DNA of 64,000 nucleotides. Origin: Parachlamydia sp. AcF125. Lineage in GTDB: Bacteria; Chlamydiota; Chlamydiia; Chlamydiales; Parachlamydiaceae. How positions within the stretch are numbered: position 1 is the stretch's first letter; each line of letters opens with the position of its first letter. Location of the stretch: the NCBI RefSeq assembly GCF_018342475.1, contig NZ_JAEMUD010000003.1, forward strand, positions 62,001 to 126,000, in the 5' to 3' direction. The notes under the pieces are model-generated. The model saw only the letters and a program-made list of their open reading frames with translations. It ran no database searches and had not been told where the DNA came from. A program made the position numbers and the translations under genes. Below are positions 63,905 to 64,000 of this stretch, piece after piece.

Positions 63905-63922
63905 CTTATTGTTAACAATAAG
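63905..63922. promoter_or_regulatory. Perfect 18-bp palindrome, candidate LysR operator
   Basis: CTTATTGTTAACAATAAG is its own complement. It lies between the MFS and LysR starts, and its last bases merge with the AAGGA ribosome binding site of the LysR gene. Binding here would hinder LysR expression and could control the divergent MFS promoter. Confidence 0.55.
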
Positions 63923-63929
63923 GAAAAAG

Positions 63930-64000
63930 ATGAGTAAATTTGACCAAATTTTATATTTTATGACGATTGTGGAAACGAATAGCTTTGCCAAAGCTGCTAG
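63930..64000 (+). CDS. LysR-family transcriptional regulator, N-terminus (partial)
   Basis: ATG 63930 is preceded by AAGGA. The 23 visible residues (MSKFDQILYFMTIVETNSFA, then KAA) are the start of a LysR winged helix-turn-helix (FxxVxExxSFxxAA). The gene leaves the window. Divergent placement relative to the MFS gene is typical of a LysR regulator and its target. Confidence 0.85.
   Translation, partial: MSKFDQILYFMTIVETNSFAKAA

Overview
The window is low-GC DNA from a gene-sparse, repeat-rich chromosome. It most resembles an amoeba-associated chlamydia of the Parachlamydiaceae (Neochlamydia/Protochlamydia/Parachlamydia type). The basis is several proteins with an N-terminal F-box-like motif followed by 23-residue leucine-rich repeats, ankyrin and kinase-like proteins with no obvious secretion signal, Legionella-type LuxR architecture, mobile mystery (HTH/Fic) remnants and much pseudogene debris. 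The genus is an inference; no ribosomal RNA gene is present to fix it.

Layout. 1-9.4 kb: a tandemly duplicated unit of about 4.6 kb. Each copy holds a 3' fragment of an FAD oxidoreductase gene, an atypical Ser/Thr kinase-like gene (HRD kept; beta-3 Lys and DFG Gly lost) and a convergent ankyrin gene. The intact oxidoreductase follows at 9.4-10.4 kb. 11-14.5 kb: a CheA-type hybrid kinase translationally coupled to a receiver/class III nucleotidyl cyclase. 14.7-18.9 kb: a leftward operon for a tripartite ABC exporter (FtsX-like permease, ATPase, membrane-fusion protein, outer-membrane lipoprotein), divergent from a cyclic-nucleotide-binding/CPBP membrane protein. 20-24.8 kb: two F-box/LRR genes in a second tandem duplication. 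24.8-31.9 kb: exported superoxide dismutase-like protein, di-haem peroxidase, a GGQ-less release-factor-like protein, a YkgJ protein, a possible cyclodipeptide-synthase-like gene divergent from a LuxR regulator, a thioredoxin-like ferredoxin and trmO. 31.9-40.6 kb: an IS5-like element inside an F-box gene fragment, then a row of F-box/LRR genes, two intact (both 686 aa), one frameshifted in an A-tract and two in decay. 41-47 kb: Nudix hydrolase, SulP-carbonic anhydrase fusion, DUF2267 protein and a TraB/ChaN-like protein. 47.5-52.6 kb: a 928-aa protein with glycine/Asn-Tyr repeats plus HEAT repeats, and an orphan 470-aa protein. 53.4-56.3 kb: a small island at tRNA-Tyr/tRNA-Thr with a truncated serine recombinase, an HTH regulator and a Fic/ankyrin chimera. 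56.4-64 kb: a PLD-family protein, RecD2, a lysine-rich protein, a HEAT gene broken by a stop codon, a transposase remnant, a Bcr/CflA efflux pump and the start of a divergent LysR gene.

How the parts may work together. The kinase-like, ankyrin and F-box/LRR proteins look like host-directed effectors (inference). The F-box/LRR and ankyrin genes, although unrelated in protein sequence, share an upstream element, which suggests common regulation. The CheA hybrid, receiver-cyclase and CNB-CPBP protein could form a two-component-to-cyclic-nucleotide relay next to an exporter. The SOD and peroxidase form an oxidative-stress pair. The many gene fragments, two tandem duplications and transposase remains show a region that changes by recombination and slippage.
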